The notes beneath the pieces were generated by a model. That model searched no databases and had not been told where the DNA came from. It saw only the letters and a list, made by a program, of their open reading frames with translations. A stretch of DNA of 64,000 nucleotides from Chryseobacterium jejuense (lineage in GTDB: Bacteria > Bacteroidota > Bacteroidia > Flavobacteriales > Weeksellaceae): positions 1 through 64,000 of the forward strand of contig NZ_FNEG01000010.1 of NCBI RefSeq assembly GCF_900100075.1. Direction: 5' to 3'. This document shows positions 35,760-44,359 of the stretch, in pieces. The stretch's first letter is position 1; each line of letters opens with the position of its first letter. The position numbers and the translations under genes are program-made.

Positions 35760-37694
35760 ATGAATTTAAAACTTCCAACCCTTGTTTCAGCGATTACGGT
35801 TTTCTTTTTTTCAGGAACTGTATCAGCACAGGAAACTCCAAAGTATGATTATGTAGAAGCATTTAAGCCATTCTTCTATCCTCAGACAGGTACGGAAACC
35901 CGCTCTGCAAGCGGACAACCGGGACATGCCTATTGGCAGAACTCAGCAGATTATCATTTGAATGTCAGTTTGAATGAGAGTAAAAAAGAAATTACAGGTA
36001 CTGCTGAAATAAAATACACCAATAATAGCCCTGATAAGCTTAGCTTCCTTTGGCTGCAACTTGACCAGAATCTATTTGCAAAAGATTCCCGTGGAAATGC
36101 CGTTGTTCCTTTGTCGGGAAGCAGAAACGGAGCTCATGGAGAGAGTTTTGAAGGCGGATACAGCATCAAATCCGTGAAAATTGATGGTAAAGAGGTGAAA
36201 TATACCATTACAGATACAAGAATGCAGATTGATCTTTCTGGAGAACTTAAAGCAAGAGGAGGAGTCGCGAAAATTACTATTGAATATTCTTTTATCTCAC
36301 CGGAATATGGATCAGACAGAATGGGAATACAGGATACGAAAAATGGTAAAATATTTACCATAGCACAATGGTATCCAAGAATGTGTGTATATGACGATGT
36401 AATGGGATGGAATACGCTTCCGTATGTAGGAGCGTCAGAATTTTATCTTGAATATGGAGATATTACTGCCAACATTACGGTGCCGGCTAACCATTATGTG
36501 GTAGCATCAGGTGAGCTTTTGAATGAAAATGAAGTATACACTAAAGAAGAAACAAACAGATGGAATCAGGCCAGAAACAGTGATAAAACGGTCATGATAC
36601 ATCCGGAATCTGAAATCGGTAAAAATAAATCTTCCGGAACGAAAACCTGGAAGTTTAAAATTACACAAGCCCGTGATTTTGCTTGGGCATCATCTGCTGG
36701 TTTTATTTTGGATGCAGCGAGAATCAATCTTCCAAATGGTAAAAAATCATTAGCTATTTCTGCTTATCCTGTAGAAAGTGCAGGTGAAAAAGCATGGGGA
36801 AGATCTACGGAATATACTAAAGCAGCCATAGAACATTATTCCAATAAATGGTATGGCTACACTTATCCTGCAGCAACTAACGTAGCAGGGAATGAAGGCG
36901 GAATGGAGTATCCGGGAATTGTTTTCTGTCATATGGATTCTAAAGGAGAAGAACTTTGGGGTGTTACAGATCATGAGTTTGGGCACAACTGGTTTCCTAT
37001 GATTGTAGGTTCTAATGAAAGACTATTTGCCTGGATGGATGAAGGATTTAATACATTTATCAACGAACTTTCAACAGAAGCGTTTAATAAAGGAGAATAT
37101 TACAGAAAAAAGAATCTGGGACAAGCTGGGAGCTATTTCATGAACGATAATCTGGAGCCTGTTATGGTGGGACCGGATAATATGAGAGAAAGAAGTATTG
37201 CTGCTTTGGCTTATTACAAACCGGGAGCAGGATTATCTATTTTAAGAGAATCCATTTTAGGTCCTGAGAAATTTGATAAAGCTTTCAGGATTTATATAGA
37301 TCGCTGGGCGTTCAAACATCCTACTCCGTGGGATTTCTTTCATACTATGGAGAATGTTTCTGGAGAAGAATTAACATGGTTCTGGAGAGGATGGTTTTTC
37401 AATAAATGGAAAATTGATCAGGCAGTGAAGAGTGCTAAATATATTGATGGAGATTTTAAAAAAGGTATTCAGATCACTGTTGAAAATATTGGACAGTTAC
37501 CCATGCCTACCACTGTTCAGTTGAAATTTAAAGATGGGACGGCCAAAAATGTTAAAATACCTATCGAAGTCTGGAAGCGAAATACCGAATGGACTTTCAA
37601 AGTAGATTCTAATAAAGAAATAACAGAAGTTAAGTTAGATCCGGATTCCCAAGTTCCTGATAGTAATTTGAATAATAATACTCTGGTATTGTAA
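35760..37694 (+). CDS. M1 family metallopeptidase
   Basis: The 644-residue secreted protease has a signal peptide (about 1-23, ending VSAQ). It has an N-terminal beta domain and then the gluzincin core: GGMEYPG in place of GAMEN, zinc motif HEFGH (405-409) with the third ligand E428 in MDEGF. It probably removes N-terminal residues from peptides in the periplasm or outside. A second M1 protein with the same opening motif (GxPGxxYWQN) is encoded at 44360. The extreme C-terminus is a small beta domain and I see no T9SS sorting signal. Confidence 0.9.
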   Translation: MNLKLPTLVSAITVFFFSGTVSAQETPKYDYVEAFKPFFYPQTGTETRSASGQPGHAYWQNSADYHLNVSLNESKKEITGTAEIKYTNNSPDKLSFLWLQLDQNLFAKDSRGNAVVPLSGSRNGAHGESFEGGYSIKSVKIDGKEVKYTITDTRMQIDLSGELKARGGVAKITIEYSFISPEYGSDRMGIQDTKNGKIFTIAQWYPRMCVYDDVMGWNTLPYVGASEFYLEYGDITANITVPANHYVVASGELLNENEVYTKEETNRWNQARNSDKTVMIHPESEIGKNKSSGTKTWKFKITQARDFAWASSAGFILDAARINLPNGKKSLAISAYPVESAGEKAWGRSTEYTKAAIEHYSNKWYGYTYPAATNVAGNEGGMEYPGIVFCHMDSKGEELWGVTDHEFGHNWFPMIVGSNERLFAWMDEGFNTFINELSTEAFNKGEYYRKKNLGQAGSYFMNDNLEPVMVGPDNMRERSIAALAYYKPGAGLSILRESILGPEKFDKAFRIYIDRWAFKHPTPWDFFHTMENVSGEELTWFWRGWFFNKWKIDQAVKSAKYIDGDFKKGIQITVENIGQLPMPTTVQLKFKDGTAKNVKIPIEVWKRNTEWTFKVDSNKEITEVKLDPDSQVPDSNLNNNTLVL

Positions 37695-37741
37695 TCTGCT
37701 TACTTTTAAAGTAAATAAATTAACATTATTGTGATACAAAT

Positions 37742-37776
37742 ATGACTTCTCTATGATGGAGAAGTCATATTTTTGT
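37742..37776 (+). terminator. Intrinsic terminator of the first M1 gene
   Basis: ATGACTTCTC and GAGAAGTCAT form a perfect 10-bp stem, then ATTTTT. It overlaps the region just upstream of the next gene, which argues against the upstream TTG start of that gene at 37773. Confidence 0.75.
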
Positions 37777-37796
37777 CTCAAATTGATAAAATAATT

Positions 37797-38624
37797 ATGA
37801 ATTTCAGATTTTCAATGATGTTCCTTATGCTTTTTGCATGGGGATTTTCGCAGGACCTTACTGTAATGAGTTTTAATATCAGGCTGAATGTTGCTTCGGA
37901 CAAGGAAAATGCATGGCCGGAAAGAAAACAGGATGTTACTGATTTATTAACCTACTATCATCCTGATTATTTCGGAGTTCAGGAAGCGCTTCCGGAGCAG
38001 ATGAAGGATATTAAAAATGGATTGAAGAACTATGATTATATCGGAGTGGGAAGAGATGATGGTAAAGAAAAAGGTGAATTCTCTGCTATTTTTTATGATA
38101 CCCAAAAACTGGAAGTGATAAAATCAGGGACGTTCTGGTTATCCGAAACTCCTGAAAAACCTTCAAAAGGTTGGGATGCAGCATTGAATAGAATTTGTAC
38201 CTATGCTGTTTTCAAAGATAAAAAATCAAGAAAGGAATTCCTTGCCATGAATCTTCATTTCGATCATATCGGAAATGTTGCCAGAGTAAAGTCTTCTGAA
38301 CTGATTTTGAAAAAGATTAAAGAGCTTAATCCGAAGAACCTTCCTGTAACAGTAAGTGGAGATTTTAATCTTACAGATGATACGGAACCGGTTAAAATTC
38401 TTTCGCAAAACATGAAGGATACTTTTTATCATTCAGAAACGAAGCATTATGGGCCGGTAGGAACTTTTACGGCTTTCAATGTTAATGAAGCAGCTAAAGA
38501 AAGAATCGATTATATTTTTACAAAAGACTTTAAGATAAGATCTCACCGCCATATTAATGACAGAAGAGAAAATCTCCTTTATCCATCGGATCATTTCCCG
38601 GTTATCGTGAAACTTTCTTTTTAA
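37797..38624 (+). CDS. Endonuclease/exonuclease/phosphatase family protein
   Basis: From ATG 37797 the protein has 275 residues. A short signal-like segment (MNFRFSMMFLMLFAWGFSQ) is followed by the EEP fold: VMSFNIRLN, FGVQEA with the metal-binding Glu, MNLHFDHIG, SGDFNLT, ERIDYIFT and SDHFPVIVKL, which contains the catalytic Asp-His. Secreted EEP proteins of Bacteroidota may act on nucleic acids or phosphoesters, and the substrate here is unknown. The frame extends to a TTG at 37773, inside a terminator, so ATG was chosen. Confidence 0.87.
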   Translation: MNFRFSMMFLMLFAWGFSQDLTVMSFNIRLNVASDKENAWPERKQDVTDLLTYYHPDYFGVQEALPEQMKDIKNGLKNYDYIGVGRDDGKEKGEFSAIFYDTQKLEVIKSGTFWLSETPEKPSKGWDAALNRICTYAVFKDKKSRKEFLAMNLHFDHIGNVARVKSSELILKKIKELNPKNLPVTVSGDFNLTDDTEPVKILSQNMKDTFYHSETKHYGPVGTFTAFNVNEAAKERIDYIFTKDFKIRSHRHINDRRENLLYPSDHFPVIVKLSF

Positions 38625-38627
38625 TAA

Positions 38628-39314
38628 TTAGTTGGTTGGAAAATCAATTTCAAATCCAATTCCTCTAAGGGATTGGATTTTTACTTCCGGATCATTACTG
38701 AAATACTTACGCAGTCTGCTGATAAATACATCAAGGCTTCTTCCTGTAAAATAATCATTGGTTTCCCACAGATTATCCAGGATATTATTTCTTGTGATGG
38801 TGGAATGGTTGTGCTTTAGGAGGTATAAAAGCAATTCCTGCTCACGAACAGTCATCCGTATATTACCGTTAGGATGGGATAGGAGAAGTTTTTGCGTATC
38901 CAGGGCGTATGCTCCGATTTTTACCATTGGTTCTACCATCGGAGGTAAGGTCCTTTTCAAAATGTTTCTGATTCTTAGCACCAGCTCTTCAGGATCGCAT
39001 GGTTTCGCAATATAATCATCTGCACCTATTTTTAATCCGGTTAACCGGTCAATTTTCTGGTTCTTGGCAGTTAAAAATAAAAGAGGAAAGTTGATGTGCT
39101 CTTTTAGTATCATTTTTGCAAGAGAAAAACCGTCAATATTAGGCATCATGACATCCAGAATGCCCATCTGAAAAGGAAAATCGGTAGAAAGAAGGGGTAC
39201 AATATCCTCAGGATTCTGGTACCAGCTGATGTCAAAATCTTCCAGTTCAAGATATTGTTTAAGGATTGTTCCGAAATCGGAGTCGTCTTCTGCCAGTAGA
39301 ATTTTAGTTTTCAT
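38628..39314 (-). CDS. OmpR-family response regulator
   Basis: The 228-residue regulator has a receiver domain (D10/D11, phosphoacceptor D54 in GILDVMMPN, AKP lysine). A winged-helix domain follows, with RSLDVFISRLRKYF and LRGIGFEID. It is a paralogue of the regulator at 32074. Its start overlaps the end of its kinase gene by 11 bases. The likely sites are the TTAACC repeats at 40674-40690 and 41649-41676 (inference). Confidence 0.9.
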   Translation of the reverse strand: MKTKILLAEDDSDFGTILKQYLELEDFDISWYQNPEDIVPLLSTDFPFQMGILDVMMPNIDGFSLAKMILKEHINFPLLFLTAKNQKIDRLTGLKIGADDYIAKPCDPEELVLRIRNILKRTLPPMVEPMVKIGAYALDTQKLLLSHPNGNIRMTVREQELLLYLLKHNHSTITRNNILDNLWETNDYFTGRSLDVFISRLRKYFSNDPEVKIQSLRGIGFEIDFPTN

Positions 39315-40623
39315 AAGGAATGGTTATTTTAAAAGTACTTCCATTACCGGGCTGGCTGGAAACATCCACTTTACCGTGATAGGATGTAATAATTTCTTTT
39401 ACAAAATACAGCCCAAGCCCAAGCCCTTTACTGTTATGGATATTATTGGCCTGGATTCTATAGAACTTTTCAAAAATGTTCTTCAGTTCTTTACTTGCCA
39501 TACCCTGACCGTTATCGGAAACTTCAATTTTCAGATTCTGAGCAGTATTGCTGATACTAACTGTCACTATGGAAGCTCCATATTTTATACTGTTTTCACA
39601 GAGGTTTTTCACCACTGTTTCCATAAGGTTTTTATCAAAAGGAAGCCGTCCGGAAATGGTGTTTTCAAATTTAAAATCTATCTGCGGATAGGTGAACGCA
39701 AGATCCTGAATAAAGAAATCCCAGTTTTCAGGTTGTATAGCAGTCATTTCTTCTGGATTTTCATCTTTATGAAGCTGTAGCATAAGGCTTTCTAATCTTA
39801 CGATTTGTCGGTCAATCAATGGAAGTGTATCCGGATTCCAGCCTTTTTTTAAAGTTTTGGATGCTATTTTTAAAGTGGCTATAGGGGTTTTAAACTCATG
39901 GGAAATGTTATCCACAACAGTGTGGAGAACTTCTACCTGTTTTTGTTGTTTGATGAGGTTCTTGATTGTGAAGATATACAGTAGAAGAACACTTGCAAGC
40001 AGGATAATACAGCAGATAATTAATAGAATAATCTCTCTGAAAACAAGACTTTTTATATTTTCAATTTCAAGGTCTGTTTGGGTATCAACATGAAATGAAT
40101 CCATTCCTTTAATCGTGTTTTTTCCTGTTGATTCTTGAGTAGAAGATGTTCTCCATGTTCCAATGCTGGTAATGGATGGTTTTCTTACCTTGTCTTTTGT
40201 TTCATAAAAAATAACCGGTTGCTGTATTAGTTTGATACTGTCTGGAAGGTGAAGAAGCTTAATATATTGAATTCTTACACAGATTATATATCCGTCTTTT
40301 TTTCGGCGCTCGTTGATGTAAGCCGTTAAATTTTTACCAGAATATTTTTTTTCATCCACCAAGTATTTTAAAAAATCTTGTTTACTGAGCTTTTTGTTAT
40401 AGTATTTGATAATATTCTTTTGCAGAGAATCATCTTTTGAATCTTTAGCTGAATGATTATTCACCACCTGATCTGTATACACTGAGATATCCTTATCTAC
40501 GGATCTGTATATTTCTCTTTCTTTAACCTGGTAGGTTTTATACATAAAATAGACCTGAATTCCCAACAAAAAGATGAAGAGCGTAGTGAAAATATATATT
40601 AGTTTTTTGTTATTAGATTTCAT
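39304..40623 (-). CDS. Sensor histidine kinase
   Basis: From ATG 40623 the kinase has 439 residues. It has a first span (IYIFTTLFIFLLGIQVYFMY), a periplasmic domain of roughly 170 residues, and a second span (EIILLIICCIILLASVLLLYIF). HisKA follows with SHEFKTPIAT (H242), then HATPase with DNGQGM and GLGLGLYFVKEI. The open frame reaches 40692, across the TTAACC repeats, but the internal Met gives the expected N-terminus. It pairs with the overlapping OmpR-type regulator. Confidence 0.9.
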   Translation of the reverse strand: MKSNNKKLIYIFTTLFIFLLGIQVYFMYKTYQVKEREIYRSVDKDISVYTDQVVNNHSAKDSKDDSLQKNIIKYYNKKLSKQDFLKYLVDEKKYSGKNLTAYINERRKKDGYIICVRIQYIKLLHLPDSIKLIQQPVIFYETKDKVRKPSITSIGTWRTSSTQESTGKNTIKGMDSFHVDTQTDLEIENIKSLVFREIILLIICCIILLASVLLLYIFTIKNLIKQQKQVEVLHTVVDNISHEFKTPIATLKIASKTLKKGWNPDTLPLIDRQIVRLESLMLQLHKDENPEEMTAIQPENWDFFIQDLAFTYPQIDFKFENTISGRLPFDKNLMETVVKNLCENSIKYGASIVTVSISNTAQNLKIEVSDNGQGMASKELKNIFEKFYRIQANNIHNSKGLGLGLYFVKEIITSYHGKVDVSSQPGNGSTFKITIPYEN

Positions 40624-40673
40624 TGAAACAAAGATAAAACTTTCAGTATTGCACCGAAATTGAATTTTTATCA

Positions 40674-40690
40674 TTAACCTTTCATTAACC
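40674..40690. promoter_or_regulatory. TTAACC direct repeat, candidate response-regulator operator
   Basis: TTAACC at 40674-40679 and 40685-40690 are exactly 11 bp apart in the divergent region between the kinase gene and the GLPGLI gene. A three-copy version precedes the downstream receptor gene. Placement and spacing suit binding of the neighbouring OmpR-family regulator. Confidence 0.55.
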
Positions 40691-40740
40691 ATATAATTTG
40701 TACGGTTTTTCTTATTTTTAAAGAACTAATAAACTATTTC

Positions 40741-41574
40741 ATGAAAAAGAAGATTTCCCTCTTAGTAGTGCTGATGGGGATTATAATAAACGCACAGACT
40801 CATCGGTTCATCTACGAGCTTCAGTACAGGCCGGACCCCAATGATGTAACGTATGATAAAGAAGAAATGGTACTGGACATTAATGCAGAAGAAGTGAAAT
40901 TCTATGAATCTGAATTTCTGATAAACGATTCTCTTAATATTCTTCATGGAGGAATGTCATCACAGCATACCAGTTTATCTGAGCAGACCATTATTCGGAA
41001 AAAGAACTCCAATAAAAATAAAAACTATTTTCAGATCAGAATGATGCCCTATTATTATGTTTTTGAAACTGAAGATAATATTCAGTGGAAAATAGAGGGC
41101 GATACTAAAAAGATTAATACTTATAATCTGCAGAAAGCAACAGCGAGATTCGGTGGTCGAAACTGGACTGCATGGTTTACTCCGGATATTAATATTCCCG
41201 AAGGACCTTATAAATTTAGAGGATTACCTGGGTTGGTTCTGTATGTAGAAGATGATAAGAAAGATTATATCTATTCTTTCTCCAGAAATATTAACTTGCC
41301 CAAAACATATGATACAAAAGCTTTTCTCGAAAGACATTATTCTTTAGATCCTATTACTATTGATTTTAAGAAATGGGTAAAACTCAACCTTGAATTTTAT
41401 AACGATCCTTATGCAAGAATGAGAACAGAGTTTCAACCGGATTGGAATGTGAGAATTGAAGGCAAGCAAATTAAAAGTAAAGAAGAATTTGCGGGTCTTA
41501 CCAAGCAAACACAGATGAGTATAAAAAAATATTATAATCCGATAGAACTGGATAAAGCAATTCCTTATCCATAA
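40741..41574 (+). CDS. GLPGLI family protein
   Basis: The 277-residue secreted protein has a signal peptide (about 1-19, ending IINAQ). The naming motif is visible as FRGLPGLVL (GLPGL at 161-165), and the segment FGGRNWTAWFTPDI precedes it. The family is restricted mainly to Bacteroidota, is predicted to be periplasmic or outer-membrane, and has no settled function. It is followed by a receptor gene and preceded by the divergent two-component genes, a frequent association in this lineage. Confidence 0.9.
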   Translation: MKKKISLLVVLMGIIINAQTHRFIYELQYRPDPNDVTYDKEEMVLDINAEEVKFYESEFLINDSLNILHGGMSSQHTSLSEQTIIRKKNSNKNKNYFQIRMMPYYYVFETEDNIQWKIEGDTKKINTYNLQKATARFGGRNWTAWFTPDINIPEGPYKFRGLPGLVLYVEDDKKDYIYSFSRNINLPKTYDTKAFLERHYSLDPITIDFKKWVKLNLEFYNDPYARMRTEFQPDWNVRIEGKQIKSKEEFAGLTKQTQMSIKKYYNPIELDKAIPYP

Positions 41575-41597
41575 AAAAATAGCTCCTATTGATTTTA

Positions 41598-41626
41598 ACA
41601 GCCTGAATTTTATAATTCAGGCTGTT
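41598..41626 (+). terminator. Intrinsic terminator after the GLPGLI gene
   Basis: ACAGCCTGAATT and AATTCAGGCTGT form a perfect 12-bp stem. The T run after it is short. With TTAACC repeats just beyond, the receptor gene probably has its own promoter. Confidence 0.65.
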
Positions 41627-41648
41627 TCATTTTAAAGCAAAAAAGGTG

Positions 41649-41676
41649 TTAACCCATCATTAACCTTTCGTTAACC
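41649..41676. promoter_or_regulatory. Triple TTAACC direct repeat, candidate operator
   Basis: TTAACC occurs at 41649-41654, 41660-41665 and 41671-41676, each exactly 11 bp from the next. It lies about 80 bases upstream of the receptor start at 41758. The repeat and spacing match those at 40674-40690. Confidence 0.6.
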
Positions 41677-41757
41677 GAAATTCTCCCACTCAATATGGAA
41701 TTTTGTCCTGTAAAACAAGGTTTGGTACTGTCTTACCTTATTTTAAAAAATGTAATC

Positions 41758-44127
41758 ATGAACAAAACTCTTCTTTTTCTGTGTCTTCCCATAATGATGA
41801 TGGCTCAAAAACAAAAAATTGCAGGAACGGTAATGAATACCGAAAATGAAAAACTTTCAGCAGTACATATAGTTCTGTATAATTCCAAAAATGAATTAAT
41901 CAAAGAGTTAAAAACCGATGGGGTTGGAGGTTTCATTCTGGAAGGAATTAAAGAACAAAATGTAAAGTTGGTAGTGAAGAACAATGGATATTCTTTATTT
42001 GAAAAGAACGTGGATCTTCAAAAACCTGAAGCATTACAAATTATTCTCAGAAAGGAAACTCAGGAAATAGAAGGTGTTGTGATGACTCAGCGGAAACCAT
42101 TGGTGAAAAGAAAGGTGGACCGTCTGGAATTTAATGTGGAAAACAGTAATATTTCATCACTCAATGCCTGGGAAATCTTAAAGAATACACCCAGTGTAAC
42201 GGTAAATAATAATGTATTAACGGTGAAAGGAAGTACAGGAATTTTGGTCACTATTAATGATAAAAAAGTAATGCTTACTGGCGATGAACTTAAAAACCTT
42301 CTGGAAAACACGCAGGGAGATGAAGTGAAATCAATAGAAGTAATTACCAATCCACCTGCAAAATATGAAGCTTCGGGAAGTGCAGTGCTGAATATAGTCA
42401 TGAAAAAGAATAAGATTGAAGGCTATCGTGGGATTCTCTCTTCAAAATATGTTCAGACTCAGTATGCAAAAGCAGTTTTCGGACTGTCGCAATATTACAA
42501 GAAGGATAAGCTATCCATTATGGCAAGCTATTATAAAGGGATGGGAACTTATTTCCGTGAAGGATATGATTATGTTCGTTATCCCGAAAGTGAAACCACA
42601 TGGATAAGCACGATGAACAGGAAGGATAAAAACACTAACCAGAATACCCTGAATTTTAATGTGGAATATGAGCTGGACAGTTTAACCAGCTTAAGCCTCA
42701 ACTATTCAGGGTATTTTTCTCCAAAGTCTCATGGAGTCTACGATGTACCTACATTAATTTATAACAGCCAGAATGTTGTAGAGTCTCATTACAGAACACT
42801 AAACGATCATGAATCAAGCTCCATCAATAATTCCGTAAGTTTTCAGATAGATCGGAAACTGAATAAAAAAAGCAATTTATCCTGGATTAATTATTTTACC
42901 AGTAATAATTCCAGCAAATACCAGAATGTAACTACCGATCTGGATTTCGCAGGTCAGCCTGCAAGGAAAGATAATTTTCTAACTCAGAATAAGGCGGATG
43001 TTCAGTTGTATTCCACCCAATTGGATTATCAATGGAAAGGCGAAAAGCTGGAAGTAGAATCCGGGGCAAAATATAGCTTTGTAAAAACAAACAGCAAGCT
43101 TGATTTCTCTGATAATGAAAATGGGTCTATGGAATTCAGGCCTGAAAAAAGCAGTGATTTTGACTATAAAGAATACAATTTTGCTCTGTATTCATCGCTA
43201 TCCTACAATATTGGAAAATGGAACTTTAAGGGAGGGCTTCGTGCAGAAATGACAGACCTTGAAGGAATTGTTTCTGAGCCCTATAACTTGAATAAAAATA
43301 ATTACTGGAACTTTTTCCCCACCTTTTATGTTCAATATACCACAGAAAATAAACATGAGTTTGGGTTTTCTTATGGGAAAAGAATTAGTAGGCCTTCTTA
43401 CTCATGGTTGAATCCTGCAAAATCTTATTACAATCTGTTTTCCTACTTTCAGGGAGATCCTCAATTAAAAGCTACAATTATTCATAATCTTAATCTTACC
43501 TACTCCTGGAAAGATTGGAATTTGGATCTCTACTACCGTAAAGAATTATATCCTTCTATGGAAATTTCGTATCAGGTACCAGAAACCAATAACGTGGTTT
43601 ATCATTTTACAAATATTGAAAAAGGGCAGGCATTTGGGCTAAGTTTGTATAAAAGCTTCCAGATAAAGCCTTGGTGGAATATTGTTCTGTCCGAAAATCT
43701 GGAGCATAACGAGAATTATTTCAATGGTGTAGATGGTATTTTGCATCAGAATAAAGTCTGGAATTGGATGTCTAATATTTCTACCAGTTTTACTTTGGAT
43801 AAAAACAGTGACTGGAAAATGGAAATGGGCCATCGGTATTTTTCTGCCGGAATACAAGGCCCTTTTAGAATTTCCAGCAATTGGTCTGCTTATTTTGTGA
43901 TGAATAGAAAGTTCTTCAATAAAAAATTGGAGGCAGCATTCGTTGTAAATGATATTTTCAAAACAACACGTCAGAAAATTGTTACCAAATATGCTAATCA
44001 GGATAATTATTTCCTGGATTATACAGATACTCAAGGATTCAACTTATCATTAAAATACAATTTTGGAAATCAATCTGTAAAGAATGCCAAAACAATCAAA
44101 AAAACATCTGAACAGGACAGGCTTTAA
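41758..44127 (+). CDS. TonB-receptor-like outer membrane beta-barrel protein
   Basis: From ATG 41758 the protein has 789 residues. It has a signal peptide (NKTLLFLCLPIMMMAQ) and a carboxypeptidase-regulatory-like beta domain (KIAGTVMNTENEKLSAVHIV). A plug-like segment follows with KRKVDRLEFNVEN and VITNPPAKYEASGSAVLNI, then an OMP_b-brl_3-type barrel ending LSLKYNFG. By family it imports or exports an unknown ligand across the outer membrane. The upstream frame to 41695 lacks a signal peptide at its start and was not used. It is a paralogue of the protein at 57152, which sits in the peptide locus. Confidence 0.87.
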   Translation: MNKTLLFLCLPIMMMAQKQKIAGTVMNTENEKLSAVHIVLYNSKNELIKELKTDGVGGFILEGIKEQNVKLVVKNNGYSLFEKNVDLQKPEALQIILRKETQEIEGVVMTQRKPLVKRKVDRLEFNVENSNISSLNAWEILKNTPSVTVNNNVLTVKGSTGILVTINDKKVMLTGDELKNLLENTQGDEVKSIEVITNPPAKYEASGSAVLNIVMKKNKIEGYRGILSSKYVQTQYAKAVFGLSQYYKKDKLSIMASYYKGMGTYFREGYDYVRYPESETTWISTMNRKDKNTNQNTLNFNVEYELDSLTSLSLNYSGYFSPKSHGVYDVPTLIYNSQNVVESHYRTLNDHESSSINNSVSFQIDRKLNKKSNLSWINYFTSNNSSKYQNVTTDLDFAGQPARKDNFLTQNKADVQLYSTQLDYQWKGEKLEVESGAKYSFVKTNSKLDFSDNENGSMEFRPEKSSDFDYKEYNFALYSSLSYNIGKWNFKGGLRAEMTDLEGIVSEPYNLNKNNYWNFFPTFYVQYTTENKHEFGFSYGKRISRPSYSWLNPAKSYYNLFSYFQGDPQLKATIIHNLNLTYSWKDWNLDLYYRKELYPSMEISYQVPETNNVVYHFTNIEKGQAFGLSLYKSFQIKPWWNIVLSENLEHNENYFNGVDGILHQNKVWNWMSNISTSFTLDKNSDWKMEMGHRYFSAGIQGPFRISSNWSAYFVMNRKFFNKKLEAAFVVNDIFKTTRQKIVTKYANQDNYFLDYTDTQGFNLSLKYNFGNQSVKNAKTIKKTSEQDRL

Positions 44128-44326
44128 CTTGGGTTTTGTTTAAGGAAACTAAAATTGAACGCTTGAAAAGTTACTTTTAAAAAGAGAAGACAGTTGTTGT
44201 TTATGGTTTTCATAACTTCCATCCTCCAGCTTCAATCTCCTGACTTTCCAGAATATTTTAAATTAAAAACTTATTACTATAAAACATTATTATAAAAGAA
44301 ATTCTCGACTGATGTTACATTTTCGT

Positions 44327-44334
44327 TATTTTTG
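44327..44334 (+). promoter_or_regulatory. Candidate -7 box of second M1 gene
   Basis: TATTTTTG is a full TAnnTTTG match 26 bases before the start at 44360. No TTG occurs at the right distance, so the promoter is incomplete as seen. The 230 bases before the gene hold nothing else recognisable. Confidence 0.4.
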
Positions 44335-44359
44335 ATACTTATCTAAAAAAGAGATTATT

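Noticed and set aside
39229..39780. 183-codon frame opposite the second kinase and regulator
   Set aside because: Both sense genes are complete with all motifs, and the antisense product has no recognisable features.
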